A DNA stretch of 7,169 bases, taken from an uncultured Lachnospiraceae bacterium (GTDB lineage: Bacteria > Bacillota > Clostridia > Lachnospirales > Lachnospiraceae). Below are positions 5,201 through 7,169 of the stretch, in pieces (within the stretch, counting starts at the first letter, position 1; each line of letters begins with the position of its first letter). The notes beneath the pieces were generated by a model that searched no databases, was not told the origin of the DNA, and saw only the letters and a program-made list of their open reading frames with translations. The position numbers were made by a program, and so were the translations under genes. The stretch covers positions 1 to 7,169 of the forward strand of contig CADBOW010000162.1 in NCBI GenBank assembly GCA_902796375.1, given 5' to 3'.

Positions 5201-6373
5201 CTATGACATATAGCACTTCCGGATCTCCTCCGGCAGAAGCTTCTGGATAAAGCTGCTTTCCGAAGCCGCCTGTAGCGCCTCTCTTCTGGACTGCGGCAGC
5301 AGAACCCCTTCCTTATCCATTTCCTGGGGAAGCTCCAGTTGATTCCGGATTCCGTACAGACCTGCATGGATCAGCAGGGCATAAACCAGATACGGATTGC
5401 TGAGGGCGTCGGGAGATCTGAGATCCACCCGGGTCTTTTCATGGTGCGTGGAAATATGTACCATTTCTGAGCCGTCCATGCTGGACCAGTTGATCCGGTC
5501 CGGAGCGGTTCCATTTCCGAATCTTGCATAGGAGCCCTCTGACGGATTCAGGAAGAGGGTCATATCCCGGATCTTCTCAATGATCCCGGCAGCTGCATAG
5601 CGGCAGAGATCCTTCCCCTCCCGGTCCACTGCATAGATGTTGATATGATATCCGTTTCCCGGTGCATCCGGAAGCGGAACCGGCGAGAAATCGGCGATCA
5701 GGCCGTTTCGGTCCGCCACCGTCTGTACCACCATTTTAAAGGTGGTCATCTGATCGGCCGCCTTCAGGGGTTTTCCGAAATGAAAATCAATCTCATTCTG
5801 TCCCGGTCCCCGCTCATGATGGGAGCGTTCCGGGGTGAGTCCCATCTGCTCGATGGTAAGGCAGATCTCCCGGCGGATATTCTCCCCCCGGTCCAGCGGG
5901 GCGATATCCATATAACCGGCGTGATCGTACGGGATCTTGGTGGGATTCCCTTCCTCATCCTTCTTGAAAAGATAGAATTCCGAAGCGGAACCGAACCGGA
6001 AATCCACTCCTGCCTCCTCCGCGCATTTCACTGCATTCTGCAGGATCCTCCGGGTATCGGCCTCGTAGGGCTTGCCCTCCGGAGTAAATACATCACAGAA
6101 CATCCGGACCACACGGCCGGAATCCGGACGCCAGGGCAGGATCGCCAGGGTGGACGGATCCGGGATCAGATACAGCCTCCCGCTCTCCTCCGTTTCAAAT
6201 CCGGCGATCTCTCCGGCACCGATGCTGATCCCCTCTTCGAAGGCCTTCATCAGCTCGCCGGGCATGATCGATACATTTTTCTGGATACCGAAGGCATCCC
6301 GAAAAGCCAGGCGGATGAACTTCGCATCCTCTTCCTCGATAAACTGCATTACTTCAGTGGGTGTATAACGCAT
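5201..6373 (-). CDS. Divergent type I glutamine synthetase family protein (GlnA-like, short, altered active site)
   Basis: This 390-residue protein is clearly related to type I glutamine synthetase (usually about 440-470). It has the N-terminal beta-grasp region (IRLAFRDAFGIQKNVSI, 20-36), SHHERGPGQNEIDF (184-197), GNGYH (239-243) and the SNPYL segment (325-329). By eye against Bacillus/enteric GS, the n1 metal ligands survive (E132, E187, E194) and so do H243, R284, R315 and R319. Other key positions changed. The Asp50 loop (FDGSS) is IGAGE (51-55), Glu129 is A130, the Glu327 flap is NGTAP (287-291), Arg339 and Arg344 are G301 and H306, and Glu357 is D317. The C-terminal helical tail is about 40 residues short. 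Start ATG 6371-6373 is preceded by AAGGAGG. It lies 51 bases before the ANTAR gene. Family is certain; glutamine synthesis is doubtful. Automatic annotation would probably call it glnA. A related ligase or a glutamine sensor is possible. Confidence 0.88.
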   Translation of the reverse strand: MRYTPTEVMQFIEEEDAKFIRLAFRDAFGIQKNVSIMPGELMKAFEEGISIGAGEIAGFETEESGRLYLIPDPSTLAILPWRPDSGRVVRMFCDVFTPEGKPYEADTRRILQNAVKCAEEAGVDFRFGSASEFYLFKKDEEGNPTKIPYDHAGYMDIAPLDRGENIRREICLTIEQMGLTPERSHHERGPGQNEIDFHFGKPLKAADQMTTFKMVVQTVADRNGLIADFSPVPLPDAPGNGYHINIYAVDREGKDLCRYAAAGIIEKIRDMTLFLNPSEGSYARFGNGTAPDRINWSSMDGSEMVHISTHHEKTRVDLRSPDALSNPYLVYALLIHAGLYGIRNQLELPQEMDKEGVLLPQSRREALQAASESSFIQKLLPEEIRKCYMS

Positions 6374-6407
6374 ACTGACCCTCCTTATTTCTGATAGATC
6401 TCGTAAT

Positions 6408-6416
6408 AGTATAGCA
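6408..6416 (-). promoter_or_regulatory. Possible extended -10 promoter for the GS-like gene
   Basis: In the 69-base gap after pyrG the minus strand reads TGCTATACT, an extended -10 element (TGN plus a near-consensus hexamer). Transcription would start around 6401, leaving a leader of about 28 nt before the GS-like start codon. No good -35 hexamer sits 16-18 bases upstream, so this is a weak call. Read-through from pyrG is an equally good source of transcript. Confidence 0.35.
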
Positions 6417-6442
6417 ACGAAAATGTATTTCCGCCCCGGGGT

Positions 6443-7169
6443 CTATTCCTCTTCTCCCAGCGCCGCCTTCACAAACTGACGGAAGATGGGGTGCGGGCGG
6501 TTCGGCCGTGACTTGAATTCCGGATGGAACTGAACTCCCAGATAGAAGGGATGATCCTGGATCTCCACCGTCTCCACCAGATCCCCGTCCGGTGAAAGGC
6601 CGGAGATCACCAGTCCTGCCTCTGTCAGTACCTTGCGATACTCATTATTAAACTCATATCTGTGACGATGCCGCTCGGAAATGGTCATATCCTCTCCCGG
6701 GAGATAGCACTGCTCCATAAGGGTTCCCTTCTGAACGACACAGGGATATTTCCCGAGCCGGAGGGTGCCTCCCTTATCGATGGTCTTGGACTGGCCGGGC
6801 ATGAAATCGATCACCTTATTCTTACAGAGTTCATCGAACTCTCCTGAATTTGCGTCCGGGATTCCCGCCGCATTTCTGGCATATTCGATCACCGCGATCT
6901 GCATTCCCAGGCAGATCCCGAAGTAGGGGATCCGGTTTTCTCTGGCATACCGTGCCGCCAGGATCATGCCCTCGATCCCCCGGACGCCGAAGCCGCCGGG
7001 AACGATGATGCCTGCATCCTGAGACAGCCGCTCCTGATAATTCTCCTGAGTCAGATCCTCCGAGTCGATCCAGTCGATCACCACATGGGCATTCAGGGCG
7101 AAGCCGGAATGATTCAGTGCTTCCACGATGGAGAGATATGCATCATGCAGCTGCACATATTTGCCCACC
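6443..7169 (-). CDS. pyrG: CTP synthase, C-terminal glutaminase half (partial, 5' end beyond window)
   Basis: CTP synthase aminates UTP to CTP using ATP and glutamine, the last step of cytosolic pyrimidine nucleotide synthesis. About 241 C-terminal residues are visible of the family's usual 530-540; the synthetase domain and the start codon lie beyond the right edge. The visible part opens at VGKYVQLHDAY, where the class I glutamine amidotransferase domain follows the synthetase domain. Motifs seen are PGGFGVRGIEGM (oxyanion-hole region), GICLGMQ with the nucleophilic Cys (about residue 86 of the fragment), and QFHPEF with the catalytic His and Glu near the end. The GTG at the right edge is an internal Val codon, not a start. 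The stop is TAG at 6443-6445. The next gene in the same direction starts 69 bases on, and no terminator with a U-tract lies between. Identity is secure. Confidence 0.97.
   Translation of the reverse strand, partial: VGKYVQLHDAYLSIVEALNHSGFALNAHVVIDWIDSEDLTQENYQERLSQDAGIIVPGGFGVRGIEGMILAARYARENRIPYFGICLGMQIAVIEYARNAAGIPDANSGEFDELCKNKVIDFMPGQSKTIDKGGTLRLGKYPCVVQKGTLMEQCYLPGEDMTISERHRHRYEFNNEYRKVLTEAGLVISGLSPDGDLVETVEIQDHPFYLGVQFHPEFKSRPNRPHPIFRQFVKAALGEEE

Noticed and set aside
5645..6394. Plus-strand open frame (249 codons) antisense to the GS-like gene
   Set aside because: A shadow of the minus-strand gene in the opposite strand; no recognisable motifs.
6434..6441. CCCCGGGG palindrome just after the pyrG stop as a terminator
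   Set aside because: It has no loop and no adjacent U-tract, so it cannot act as an intrinsic terminator.

Overview
The window is a stretch of bacterial chromosome with every recognisable gene on the minus strand. In transcription order (right to left) these are: the 3' half of pyrG (CTP synthase), a divergent glutamine-synthetase-family gene, a gene for an ANTAR-domain RNA-binding regulator, purF, carA, and the 5' half of carB. Both ends of the window cut genes. Gene content and style suggest a Clostridia member, plausibly Lachnospiraceae-like: strong AGGAGG-type ribosome sites, a Bacillus-type PurF with propeptide and Fe-S cysteines, and an ANTAR regulator beside a GlnA-type gene. The taxon is an inference.

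Right part (3056-7169). pyrG ends at 6443 with no convincing terminator, and 69 bases later the GS-like gene starts, possibly from its own extended -10 promoter. The GS-like gene, the ANTAR gene and purF are separated by only 51 and 39 bases, with no terminator between them, so they look co-transcribed. A strong intrinsic terminator closes the unit just after purF.

Middle (2892-3055). carA has its own near-consensus promoter (TTGACT, 17 bases, TATACT) and a leader of about 115 nt. The leader ends in an intrinsic terminator (hairpin plus U6) just before the carA ribosome site. A competing hairpin has a six-base loop with A at position 1 and G at position 4, the signature of ANTAR targets, and its loop and 3' arm are the terminator's 5' arm. 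Upstream is a second hairpin of similar shape whose loop starts with G instead of A. The leader therefore looks like an attenuator that the neighbouring ANTAR protein could read.

Left part (1-2891). carA and carB encode the two subunits of carbamoyl-phosphate synthase. The 124 bases between them hold a 34-bp-period array built on a CTCAGGATGACATG core, and the last copy supplies carA's final codons and stop.

Shared theme. PyrG, PurF and CarA all take the amide nitrogen of glutamine, and the GS-like protein belongs to the family that makes glutamine. The GS-like protein has lost several catalytic residues and the regulator has lost its phosphorylation site. Together with the carA attenuator, this suggests a local glutamine- or nitrogen-responsive circuit that does not use phosphorylation.
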